Positions 1-6,664 of a stretch of 26,662 bases of DNA are shown here, piece by piece. Position numbers and translations under genes: made by a program. The DNA is taken from the NCBI GenBank assembly GCA_018896875.1, contig JAHILT010000002.1, forward strand, positions 1 through 26,662, read 5' to 3'. Under the pieces are notes generated by a model. It saw nothing but the letters and a program-made list of their open reading frames with translations. It was not told where the DNA came from and made no database searches. Within the stretch, counting starts at the first letter, position 1; every line of letters starts with the position of its first letter. The stretch is from Patescibacteria group bacterium (GTDB lineage: Bacteria; Patescibacteriota; Minisyncoccia; UBA6257; 02-FULL-45-10c).

Positions 1-568
1 TAAAACTTAAAAGATCATATGCGCTTAAATTCTCAGCAATCATATTTTTTACATTCTTCAAATTCCTTACAGATAAATTAGTATTTTTGTCATTTTTTTC
101 TAATAAAACTAATGTAGATTTTCCAGATGTAATTTTTTTAATCATTTCGCTAACAGCTTTTGTCTTAGGAACGACTAAGTCAAAACTTTCTATTATTTTT
201 ATTTCTCCATCTTGTGCTTTTTTAGCTAAAACAATTAATAATGCTTTTTTAAGCATTTTTTTGTTTATTTTTTTAGAAAAATCTCTTTCTTTCTTAGGTC
301 CAAAAGTAACTCCTCCTCCTTTCCACAATGGAGATCTAATAGATCCATGACGAGCACGTCCAGTACCTTTTTGTTTCCATGGCTTCTTACCTCCCCCAGA
401 AACCTCTCCTCTTCCCTTAGTATGAGCTACAACTTGTCTACTATTAGCAAGAATAGAGTCAACAACCTGTTTAACCAATAAGGGGTTCCATTCTAATTGT
501 AAAAACTTAGGCAATTCCATTTCACCTTTTTCTTCACCTTTTGAATTGTAAATTTTTATAATTTCCAT
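1..568 (-). CDS. rplD: 50S ribosomal protein L4 (partial, C-terminus off the left edge)
   Basis: L4 is a primary 23S rRNA-binding protein whose extended loop lines the peptide exit tunnel. The minus-strand frame starts at the ATG at 568-566 and stays open to the window edge, giving 189 visible residues; bacterial L4 is usually about 200, so only a short tail is missing. The family signature is clear at residues about 57-90: GGGKKPWKQKGTGRARHGS, then SPLWKGGGVTFGP. The C-terminal half keeps the NKKMLKKAL and VPKTKA segments. It begins 10 bases after the rplC stop, the normal S10-operon order, so it is almost certainly co-transcribed with rplC. No Shine-Dalgarno is obvious. In Escherichia coli L4 represses its own operon through an S10 leader; whether this protein does the same here is unknown, but a structured RNA lies upstream of rplC. 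Confidence 0.97.
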   Translation of the reverse strand, partial: MEIIKIYNSKGEEKGEMELPKFLQLEWNPLLVKQVVDSILANSRQVVAHTKGRGEVSGGGKKPWKQKGTGRARHGSIRSPLWKGGGVTFGPKKERDFSKKINKKMLKKALLIVLAKKAQDGEIKIIESFDLVVPKTKAVSEMIKKITSGKSTLVLLEKNDKNTNLSVRNLKNVKNMIAENLSAYDLLSF

Positions 569-578
569 TTTTTTATTT

Positions 579-1001
579 CTAGCTCACAATGACCTTACTT
601 TTATTATTACCACCAGGAACAGATCCGCAAATTGAAATAAATCCGCCTTCTTTATCTATAGAAACAACTAAAAGATTTTTAATCGTTTTCTTCTTAGATC
701 CCATTCTACCTGCCATTTTTCTTCCAAGCACAACTCGTTGCATAGCAGTACTACCAATAGAGCCAGGAGCTCTTAGTCTATCTTTTTGTCCATGACTTTT
801 AGGACCTCCATGAAATCCGTGTCTCTTAACTACACCTTGCCAGCCTTTTCCTTTAGTAATTCCAGAAACACTAACAAAATCGCCTTCTTTAAAATTCTCA
901 ACAGCCTTTTTATTTTCTAGTTCAATAACAGAAACAGGATAAACAATATCATCCTTAAAAATTTGACTCATTTTTATTTTTGTTCCTTTTGTTTTTTCCA
1001 T
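579..1001 (-). CDS. rplC: 50S ribosomal protein L3, internally shortened
   Basis: L3 nucleates 50S assembly and reaches towards the peptidyl-transferase centre. This copy has 140 residues against about 205-210 in most bacteria. The N-terminus (TKGTKIKMSQIF, then PVSVIELE) matches the usual start of the fold. The centre and C-terminus are typical: TKGKGWQGVVKRHGF, PGSIGS, GKKMAGRMG-like GRKMAGRMG, and GSVPGGNNKSKVIV. About 60 residues normally found between the VIEVE strand and the FTVGQ strand are missing; the sequence passes from VIELE almost directly to NFKEGDFVSVSG. The reading frame is intact and the operon conserved, so this looks like a lineage-specific deletion rather than decay. The ATG at 1001-999 is the only start that keeps the conserved N-terminal strand. 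It has no clear Shine-Dalgarno. It is preceded by a terminator-like hairpin and a large structured RNA. Confidence 0.95.
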   Translation of the reverse strand: MEKTKGTKIKMSQIFKDDIVYPVSVIELENKKAVENFKEGDFVSVSGITKGKGWQGVVKRHGFHGGPKSHGQKDRLRAPGSIGSTAMQRVVLGRKMAGRMGSKKKTIKNLLVVSIDKEGGFISICGSVPGGNNKSKVIVS

Positions 1002-1029
1002 AAATTTCTATTCGTATGCTGTTTTTCCT

Positions 1030-1078
1030 AAAAAAATAATTCGAGATTGTCTCGAATTATTTTCAAAATAGTTCGAGA
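1030..1078 (-). terminator. Intrinsic terminator with competing antiterminator hairpin upstream of rplC
   Basis: Read on the minus strand, AAAATAATTCGAGA (1063-1050), loop CAA and TCTCGAATTATTTT (1046-1033) form a perfect 14-bp stem running into seven Ts (1036-1030): a textbook intrinsic terminator, 28 bases before the rplC start. The segment just upstream, TCTCGAACTATTTT (1078-1065), is the same as the 3' arm except for one base, so it can pair with the 5' arm and block the terminator. The two hairpins exclude each other. On the plus strand the stem is followed by only a short T-run. Confidence 0.7.
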
Positions 1079-1305
1079 ACCTATCTTGTTAATAATTCCT
1101 AACGCGACACTTGCAAGTTTTGTTTAGAACAAGAAGCGCGGAGGAAATTTATAGCTTTAGCTATATTCCCGACGATCGACACAGTTATAAACAAAACTTG
1201 CAGTATCCCGAAGGGTTGCTACCTAAGATTGAAAATTTCAGCAAACCTTGAAATTTTCAACTTATTCTAGCAACGCGTTTGAGAATTATTATCAAGATAA
1301 GTTCT
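1065..1305 (-). ncRNA. Candidate structured leader/attenuator RNA between rpsJ and rplC
   Basis: This gene-free stretch begins 6 bases after the rpsJ stop and folds, on the minus strand, into a closed multibranch structure. P1: 1305-1274 pairs with 1106-1076 (about 27 pairs, including one G-U, interrupted by one A-A mismatch and a small internal loop). P2: TTGCTA 1273-1268 with TAGCAA 1221-1216, containing a perfect 12-bp hairpin 1260-1249 with 1240-1229. P3: a cUUCGg tetraloop hairpin at 1214-1207. P4: 1204-1188 with 1126-1109 (17 pairs and one bulged base), capped by TATAGC/GCTATA at 1165-1150. The 3' end of P1 overlaps the antiterminator arm by three bases, so folding of the domain could influence the terminator at 1030-1063. 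No ORF of note and no match to RNase P, tmRNA, T-box or known riboswitch signatures that I can recall. Function is inferred from architecture and place; a palindromic insertion element is the alternative. Confidence 0.65.
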
Positions 1306-1311
1306 AATATA

Positions 1312-1638
1312 TTAAACCATTTTAATCTCTATTTCAACCCCTGAAGGTAAATTAAGATTAGAAAGCGATTCAATAATTGTTTGATTTGGATTAAGAATAT
1401 CTACTAACCTTTTATGAACCCTTAGTTCAAATTGTTCTCTGGCATCTTTATGAACAAAAGTTGAACGATTAACAGTATATTTTTTAATTTCTGTTGGCAA
1501 GGGAATTGGCCCTATAATCTCAGCATCTTGCCTTTTAGCAGTTTCTATAATCTGCTTGCAAGTGCTATCCATTAACTTATGGTCATAACCTTGAATTCTT
1601 AATCTTAATTTCTCTTTTTCAATTTCTTTTTTTGCCAT
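1312..1638 (-). CDS. rpsJ: 30S ribosomal protein S10
   Basis: S10 sits in the 30S head and also serves as NusE in transcription antitermination. The 108-residue product has the family layout: LRIQGYDHKLMD near residue 13, the conserved GPIPLPTEIKKYTVNRS near residue 43 (the loop that enters the 30S head), and HKDAREQFELRVHKRLVDI. The C-terminus VEIEIKMV matches the usual last strand. Length is close to the family norm of about 102, with a short Lys/Glu-rich N-terminal addition. It lies 23 bases after tuf. It is separated from rplC by a 310-base structured region, which is unusual because rpsJ and rplC are normally close together. Confidence 0.97.
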   Translation of the reverse strand: MAKKEIEKEKLRLRIQGYDHKLMDSTCKQIIETAKRQDAEIIGPIPLPTEIKKYTVNRSTFVHKDAREQFELRVHKRLVDILNPNQTIIESLSNLNLPSGVEIEIKMV

Positions 1639-1661
1639 GTACTTTATTATTAGATGATTAC

Positions 1662-2861
1662 TTACTTAATAATTTTAGTGACTACTCCAGCACCAACAGT
1701 TTTGCCTCCTTCTCGAATAGCAAAACGTTGTTTTTCTTCTAAAGCAACTGGAGAAATTAATTCAACTACGAACTTAATTGTATCTCCTGGCATAACCATT
1801 TCTGTCCCTTCTGGCAAAGTAACTGCACCTGTAACATCAGTGGTTCTAATGTAAAATTGTGGTTTGTAACCTTTGAAGAAGGGCGTGTGTCTTCCGCCTT
1901 CTTCTTTGCTTAGAATATAAACTTCTGATTCAAACTCAGTATGAGGCGTAACACTGCCTGGTTTAGCTAAAACTTGTCCACGTTCAACGTCTTCTTTTTT
2001 AAGACCTCTTAAAAGGATACCTACGTTATCACCTGCTGTACCTTCATTAAGAATTTTTTGAAACATTTCAATTCCTGTAACAACTGTTTTTTGAGTTGGC
2101 TTTAAACCAATAATTTCAATTTCTTCATTAATCTTAACAATGCCTCTTTCAACTCTACCTGTGACGACAGTACCTCTTCCTTCAATGGAAAATACATCTT
2201 CAACAGGCATCAAGAAAGGCTTGCTTGTATCACGAACTGGCTCTGGAATATGTTCGTCTAAAGCTTTAACTAAGTCTAAAATTGGTTTAGCGGCTTCATC
2301 ATCAGCAGACTTGGTATCTATAGCTTTTAAAGCTGAGCCACGAATAATAGGAATGGTATCTCCAGGAAATTCATATTTCTTTAATAATTCTCTAACTTCA
2401 TCTTCAACAAGATCAATAAGTTCTGGGTCATCAACCATATCACACTTATTAAGAAAAACAACAAGAGCAGGAACACCAACCTGACGTGCTAACAAAATGT
2501 GTTCTCTGGTTTGAGGCATTGGACCATCAGCAGCGGAAACAACAAGGACAGCACCGTCCATCTGAGCTGCACCAGTAATCATGTTTTTAATATAATCAGC
2601 ATGACCAGGGGCATCTATATGAGCATAATGCCTTTTTTCAGTTTCATATTCAGAGTGATGCAAGGCAATAGTAATACCACGAGCTTTTTCTTCTGGGGCA
2701 TTATCAATTTGATTAACACCTTCTTCTTTCGAGATTAATCCTTTCAAAAAAAGAATGTGACTTATGGCGGCTGTTAAAGTAGTTTTACCGTGGTCAACGT
2801 GACCGATTGTACCGACATTAACGTGTGGCTTTGTCCTTTCAAATTTAGCTTTTTCTGCCAT
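1662..2861 (-). CDS. tuf: Elongation factor Tu
   Basis: EF-Tu delivers aminoacyl-tRNA to the ribosomal A site at the cost of GTP. The 399-residue length is normal. The G domain shows GHVDHGKTT (P loop, about residues 20-28), DAPGHADY (G3), NKCDMVDD (G4) and GSALKA (G5). Domains 2 and 3 follow with the standard VFSIEGRGTVVTGRVERG and GGRHTPFF segments. In switch I the usual RGITI-NTSHVEY stretch reads RGITIALHHSEYET: the Mg-binding Thr and the His are kept but the neighbouring residues differ. The gene has its own sigma70-type promoter (2981-3008) in a 201-base space after fusA, as expected for a protein needed in excess, and reads on into rpsJ. Confidence 0.99.
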   Translation of the reverse strand: MAEKAKFERTKPHVNVGTIGHVDHGKTTLTAAISHILFLKGLISKEEGVNQIDNAPEEKARGITIALHHSEYETEKRHYAHIDAPGHADYIKNMITGAAQMDGAVLVVSAADGPMPQTREHILLARQVGVPALVVFLNKCDMVDDPELIDLVEDEVRELLKKYEFPGDTIPIIRGSALKAIDTKSADDEAAKPILDLVKALDEHIPEPVRDTSKPFLMPVEDVFSIEGRGTVVTGRVERGIVKINEEIEIIGLKPTQKTVVTGIEMFQKILNEGTAGDNVGILLRGLKKEDVERGQVLAKPGSVTPHTEFESEVYILSKEEGGRHTPFFKGYKPQFYIRTTDVTGAVTLPEGTEMVMPGDTIKFVVELISPVALEEKQRFAIREGGKTVGAGVVTKIIK

Positions 2862-2980
2862 GTTTTTATTTTTTATTTATTAATTTTAAATTTTTATTTT
2901 TTTCGACTTCATTGTCCATCACTGTTCCTACTAATTAGTAGACAACAAATCAGGAAATAAATTTTAAATAGTATGTCTAT

Positions 2981-3008
2981 TTTATACGAAAATAGGTATT
3001 TTTGTCAA
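2981..3008 (-). promoter_or_regulatory. Sigma70-type promoter for tuf
   Basis: On the minus strand TTGACA (3008-3003) is followed, after 16 bases, by TATAAA (2986-2981), putting the transcription start near 2974 and giving tuf a leader of about 110 nt. A 14-bp perfect palindrome CTACTAATTAGTAG at 2928-2941 lies in that leader; its role is unknown. Confidence 0.75.
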
Positions 3009-3062
3009 CAACGTTTAATATTAAATAAATATAATCTGTCTATTTTATTATTTTATTATTTA

Positions 3063-5165
3063 TTACTTTTTACCTTCAACAATAAGTTGCGCTATACTAG
3101 AAGGCGCCTCGGCGTATTGATCAAATTCCATACTGAACGAACCTCGTCCTTGAGTCATAGAACGAAGCTTAGTTGCATATCCAAACATTTCGGAGAGAGG
3201 AACCTGAGCATCAATAATTTTAATAGCTGCTCTATCATTCATAGCCTCTATCTTCCCTCTTTTGGAATTAAGATCGCCAGTAATATCACCCATAAATTCT
3301 GTTGGAGCAAGAACTTGAACTTTCATTATTGGTTCAAGCAAAATTGGCTTGGCATTTTTAGTAGCTTCCTTAAAAGCCATAGAGCCAGCAATCTTAAAGG
3401 CGGACTCCGAAGAGTCAACATCATGATAAGAACCATCATATAAAGTAACCTGAATATCTACCATCGGAAAGCCAGCAGTAACACCCTTGCTCATAGCTTC
3501 TATCACACCTTTTTCAATAGCTGGAATAAATTCTTGAGGGACAGATCCTCCTTTAATAGAATTAATAAATTCAAACCCCTTACTTCTTTCTAGGGGTTTA
3601 ATTTCAAGACGAGCATGTCCATACTGACCACGTCCACCAGACTGTTTAATATATTTCCCTTCTCCTTTGGCTTCTTTTTTAATTGTTTCTTTGTAAGCAA
3701 CTTGTGGTCTACCAACATTAGACCCTACACCAAATTCTCTTTTCATCCTTTCTACCAAAACATCTAAATGTAATTCGCCCATTCCAGAAATAATCGTTTC
3801 TCCTGTATCTGGATCACCACCAACCCTAAAAGTAGGATCTTCTTCACTAAGTTTATGCAAAGCAATACCCATTTTTTCTTGATCAACTTTTGTTTTAGGT
3901 TCAATCTTGATAGATATAACAGGTTCTGGAAAAACAATTTTTTCTAAAATAATAGGATGATCTTCATCACAAAGAGTAGCTCCTGTAGAGGTATCTTTCA
4001 AACCAACAATTGCGCCTAAATTACCTGCGCCAATTTCTTCTACTTCTTCTCTATGATTTGCGTGCATTCTAACTAGACGGCCAACTCTTTCTTTGCTGTT
4101 TTTATTTGCATTTAAAATATAGCTTCCCTTTTTTAATATTCCTGAATAAACTCTAAAATAAGTTAAACTTCCCATAAATGGATCTGTTGCTACCTTAAAA
4201 GCAAGAGCAGCTAAAGGAGCGTCGTCGTCTGTTTTTCTTTCAACTGTTTCGTTTGTTTTAATATCTATGCCCTTAACTGGCGGTAAGTCTAATGGAGATG
4301 GCAAATAGTCAACAGCAGCATCAAGCACTAATTGAACGCCCTTGTTCTTGAGAGACGATCCAGTAAATACAGGAATCAATTTCACGCTAAGAACGCCTTT
4401 TCTTAATGCCTTTTTTAAATCTTCTAAAGAAGATTCTTTACCTTCTAAATACTCAGTCATTAATTTATCATCTTGTTCAACAATTTTTTCAATAAGTTCA
4501 TGCCTCCATTTTTTAACTTCTTCTTCCATATTTTTTGGAACTTCAGATGATACTATTTTTTCTCCTTTATCTCCTTCAAATCTATAAGCTTTAGATTCTA
4601 ATAAATCTACTACACCTTCAAAATTACTTTCTGACCCAATAGGAAGTTGCATAACTATAGCATTTGGATTTAATCTTTCTCTAATTGATTTAAAACTATT
4701 TTCAAAACTAGCTCCAAGACGATCCATTTTGTTAATAAAACAAATCCTAGGAACATTATATTCATCAGCATAATGCCAATTAGTTTCAGACTGAGGTTCT
4801 ACGCCAGAAACTCCATCAAAAACAACAATAGCGCCATCTAAAACACGCAACGATCTTTTAACCTCAACTGTAAAATCAATGTGTCCTGGAGTATCAATTA
4901 AATTCATACGATATTCAAATTGCTTATCTCCATTACGATAACTAGGAATCCAAAAACAAGTCGTAGCAGCAGAAGTAATTGTAATGCCTCTTTCTCTTTC
5001 TTGTTCCATCCAGTCCATGATAGCCTCTCCTTCGTGTACTTCTCCTATTTTATGAGAAACTCCTGTATAAAAAAGAATCCTTTCTGTTGTTGTAGTTTTT
5101 CCCGCATCAATATGTGCAACGACTCCTATATTTCTTGTTTTTTCTATTGGGTATTGCCTAGCCAT
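3063..5165 (-). CDS. fusA: Elongation factor G
   Basis: EF-G drives ribosomal translocation and, with ribosome recycling factor, subunit splitting. The 700-residue protein has the full five-domain length. The GTPase domain carries AHIDAGKTTTTERIL (P loop, about residue 18), RGITITSAATTC (switch I), DTPGHIDF (switch II) and NKMDR (G4). Later landmarks are FRVYSG in domain II, SGMGELHLDV in domain III, and GQYGHARLEI plus VDSSESAFKIAGSMAF in domain IV. The domain V end MTQGRGSFSMEFDQY is typical. It starts 9 bases after the 137-residue unknown gene and is followed by the tuf promoter. There is no sign of a second EF-G copy in this window. Confidence 0.99.
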   Translation of the reverse strand: MARQYPIEKTRNIGVVAHIDAGKTTTTERILFYTGVSHKIGEVHEGEAIMDWMEQERERGITITSAATTCFWIPSYRNGDKQFEYRMNLIDTPGHIDFTVEVKRSLRVLDGAIVVFDGVSGVEPQSETNWHYADEYNVPRICFINKMDRLGASFENSFKSIRERLNPNAIVMQLPIGSESNFEGVVDLLESKAYRFEGDKGEKIVSSEVPKNMEEEVKKWRHELIEKIVEQDDKLMTEYLEGKESSLEDLKKALRKGVLSVKLIPVFTGSSLKNKGVQLVLDAAVDYLPSPLDLPPVKGIDIKTNETVERKTDDDAPLAALAFKVATDPFMGSLTYFRVYSGILKKGSYILNANKNSKERVGRLVRMHANHREEVEEIGAGNLGAIVGLKDTSTGATLCDEDHPIILEKIVFPEPVISIKIEPKTKVDQEKMGIALHKLSEEDPTFRVGGDPDTGETIISGMGELHLDVLVERMKREFGVGSNVGRPQVAYKETIKKEAKGEGKYIKQSGGRGQYGHARLEIKPLERSKGFEFINSIKGGSVPQEFIPAIEKGVIEAMSKGVTAGFPMVDIQVTLYDGSYHDVDSSESAFKIAGSMAFKEATKNAKPILLEPIMKVQVLAPTEFMGDITGDLNSKRGKIEAMNDRAAIKIIDAQVPLSEMFGYATKLRSMTQGRGSFSMEFDQYAEAPSSIAQLIVEGKK

Positions 5166-5174
5166 TTTTTAAAA

Positions 5175-5588
5175 TTATTTTAAATATTTTTTTATTTTTT
5201 CAACTATTTCTATAACTTGACCAACTTCATTATCAGTCATTCCTGTTGGTTTTGCTTTTTTAATATCATCTATTACCTTACTAATTTTCTTAAGTAATTC
5301 ATTTTTTTCTTCAAAAGGGACATCCTTAGCTTCACTAGAATCTAAAAAAATTTCTGCAATCATCAACGGAGCAGAAAGAGAATTAACTCTGTATTTGCTA
5401 TTTTTATTTTCTTCAAATTTTTTTAAAGCTTCTGGGTCTGTTTTGCTTTTTTTTATTAACTCATCTTTTTCACTATTCGAAAGAAATTCTCCTGGTTCGT
5501 CAGAATACGCTAAAAAAGCATTAAATATTTTTTTGGTTTTTTCTGAAATAGAATATCTTTCAAAAAAAAATTTATCTAAATCTTTCAT
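5175..5588 (-). CDS. Unrecognised helical protein inside the str operon
   Basis: A 137-residue charged, probably all-helical protein that I do not recognise. It lies between rpsG (2-base gap) and fusA (9-base gap), a junction normally without any extra gene. There is no signal peptide, membrane segment, cysteine or known motif. The sequence is rich in Lys, Glu and Ser, with an N-terminal aromatic patch (DKFFFERYSI) and a C-terminal amphipathic run (VIEIVEKIKKYLK). The tight spacing implies co-expression with ribosomal proteins and EF-G, so a translation- or ribosome-linked role is a reasonable guess, nothing more. The start is the ATG at 5588-5586; the frame is uninterrupted and codon use resembles the neighbours. 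Confidence 0.85.
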   Translation of the reverse strand: MKDLDKFFFERYSISEKTKKIFNAFLAYSDEPGEFLSNSEKDELIKKSKTDPEALKKFEENKNSKYRVNSLSAPLMIAEIFLDSSEAKDVPFEEKNELLKKISKVIDDIKKAKPTGMTDNEVGQVIEIVEKIKKYLK

Positions 5589-5590
5589 GA

Positions 5591-6058
5591 TTACCTAGAA
5601 AAATGCGCAAATGCTCTATTGGCTTCAGCCATTCTATGAGTGTTCTGTTTTTTCTTAATAGCCCCTCCTTCATTATTAGATGCTAAAAGCAATTCATCGG
5701 CTAACCTGTTGGACATCGCACTTCCTTTTTTGGCTCTAGCAACTGCAATAATCCATCGACTAGCCAAAACAAACCTTCTATCTGGTCTAACTTCTTTTGG
5801 AATCTGATAATTTGCTCCACCAATTCTTCTAGTTCCAACCTCAACTAAAGGCGAAACATTTTCTATTGCTTTGTCAAAAACAGCAAGAGGATCACCTTTG
5901 ATTTTTTCTTTAATAATATCAAAAGCTCCATACATTATTTTTTCAGCAACTATTTTTTTACCATCTTCCATCAAATAATTAATGAACCTTCCAACTATTA
6001 TGCTGTTGAATTTAAAATCTGGCGAATGTTCTCTTTTGTAATTTCTCTTTTTCCTCAT
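5591..6058 (-). CDS. rpsG: 30S ribosomal protein S7
   Basis: S7 nucleates assembly of the 30S head and lines the E site. From the ATG at 6058-6056 the product is 155 residues, the usual length (about 156), and begins MRKKRNYKREHSPD, like the normal basic S7 start. A longer frame from a GTG at 6082 would add eight residues and overlap rpsL; I reject it. Landmarks are INYLMEDGKKIVAEKIMYGA, the VGTRRIGGANYQIPKEVRP segment and the C-terminal KKQNTHRMAEANRAFAHF. The start codon lies one base after the rpsL stop, so translation is probably coupled. It is followed by the unknown 137-residue gene rather than directly by fusA. Confidence 0.97.
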   Translation of the reverse strand: MRKKRNYKREHSPDFKFNSIIVGRFINYLMEDGKKIVAEKIMYGAFDIIKEKIKGDPLAVFDKAIENVSPLVEVGTRRIGGANYQIPKEVRPDRRFVLASRWIIAVARAKKGSAMSNRLADELLLASNNEGGAIKKKQNTHRMAEANRAFAHFSR

Positions 6059-6059
6059 A

Positions 6060-6470
6060 TTATTTTTTTGGCTTTTTAGCACCGTACTTACTTCTTTGTT
6101 GCTTTCTGTCTACCCCACTAGTATCTAATACGCCTCTTACAATATGGTAACGAACACCAGGAAGATCCTTTACTCTTCCTCCTCTAATCATAACCACAGA
6201 GTGTTCTTGTAGGTTATGACCTTCTCCTGGAATATAGGCGCTTACTTCCATGCCATTAGTAAGACGAACACGGGCAACTTTACGCAAAGCAGAGTTAGGT
6301 TTCTTTGGGGTTGTAGTAAAAACCCTCAAGCATACACCTCTTTTAAAAGGAGAAGCTGATTTTTTTGGTTTGTTTTTTATGGTATTAAAATATCGCAAAA
6401 GCGCCACGCTTTTTGACTTAGTAATTTTAGGTTTCCTTTCAGTTTTTAATAATTGTCCTATTGTTGGCAC
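6060..6470 (-). CDS. rpsL: 30S ribosomal protein S12
   Basis: S12 lies at the decoding centre and helps control accuracy. The conserved core is unmistakable: RGVCLRVFTTTPKKPNSALRK, then VRLTNGMEVSAYIPGEGHN, and GGRVKDLPGVRYHIVRG. The Lys residues in TPKKPNS and RVKDLP, where streptomycin-resistance changes usually fall, are wild type, and the Asp methylthiolated by RimO in many bacteria is present in VKDLP. The protein has 136 residues against about 124; the extra length is an insertion of about 13 residues between the N-terminal helix and RGVC (residues about 20-42, rich in Lys, Asn and Ser). It is the first gene of the operon, with a promoter about 75 bases upstream. Confidence 0.97.
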   Translation of the reverse strand: MPTIGQLLKTERKPKITKSKSVALLRYFNTIKNKPKKSASPFKRGVCLRVFTTTPKKPNSALRKVARVRLTNGMEVSAYIPGEGHNLQEHSVVMIRGGRVKDLPGVRYHIVRGVLDTSGVDRKQQRSKYGAKKPKK

Positions 6471-6547
6471 GCTAAGTTAATAAAACTTCTAGAATAATAT
6501 TTTTGAAGTTCTAAATTAATTATTATATATAATATATAAGTTTTTAT

Positions 6548-6577
6548 AATATAGCAAATAAAATATAAACTAGTCAA
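6548..6577 (-). promoter_or_regulatory. Promoter for the rpsL-led operon
   Basis: On the minus strand TTGACT (6577-6572) is followed after 18 bases by TATATT (6553-6548), and a very AT-rich stretch follows. This predicts a start near 6541 and a leader of about 70 nt before rpsL. No other good promoter is seen between the sppA terminator and rpsL. Confidence 0.6.
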
Positions 6578-6628
6578 TCCTTAATAAAACTATATAGGAT
6601 TACTTAAGGCGTGTTTATTGTTTGTTAG

Positions 6629-6658
6629 AAAAAAGCGGTCGCCTAGGCGACCGCTTTT
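6629..6658 (-). terminator. Strong intrinsic terminator after sppA
   Basis: Positions 6631-6658 are a 28-bp perfect palindrome with the GC-rich core GCGGTCGCCTAGGCGACCGC. On the minus strand it is followed by six Ts (6634-6629), immediately after the sppA stop. On the plus strand the T-run is four bases. It isolates sppA from the ribosomal operon. Confidence 0.9.
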
Positions 6659-6664
6659 AAAAAA

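Noticed and set aside
1065..1305. RNase P RNA, tmRNA or group I/II intron
   Set aside because: A GGAGGAAA-like stretch on the plus strand recalled RNase P, but the rest of the conserved core is missing and the length is too small; no tmRNA tag reading frame, intron core or domain V was found.
2973..3443. 156-residue plus-strand ORF
   Set aside because: It is mostly antisense to the end of fusA and to the tuf promoter region, has no initiation signal and a meaningless composition.
6059..6082. GTG start for rpsG that overlaps rpsL
   Set aside because: The ATG at 6058 gives the normal S7 N-terminus and length and is one base after the rpsL stop.
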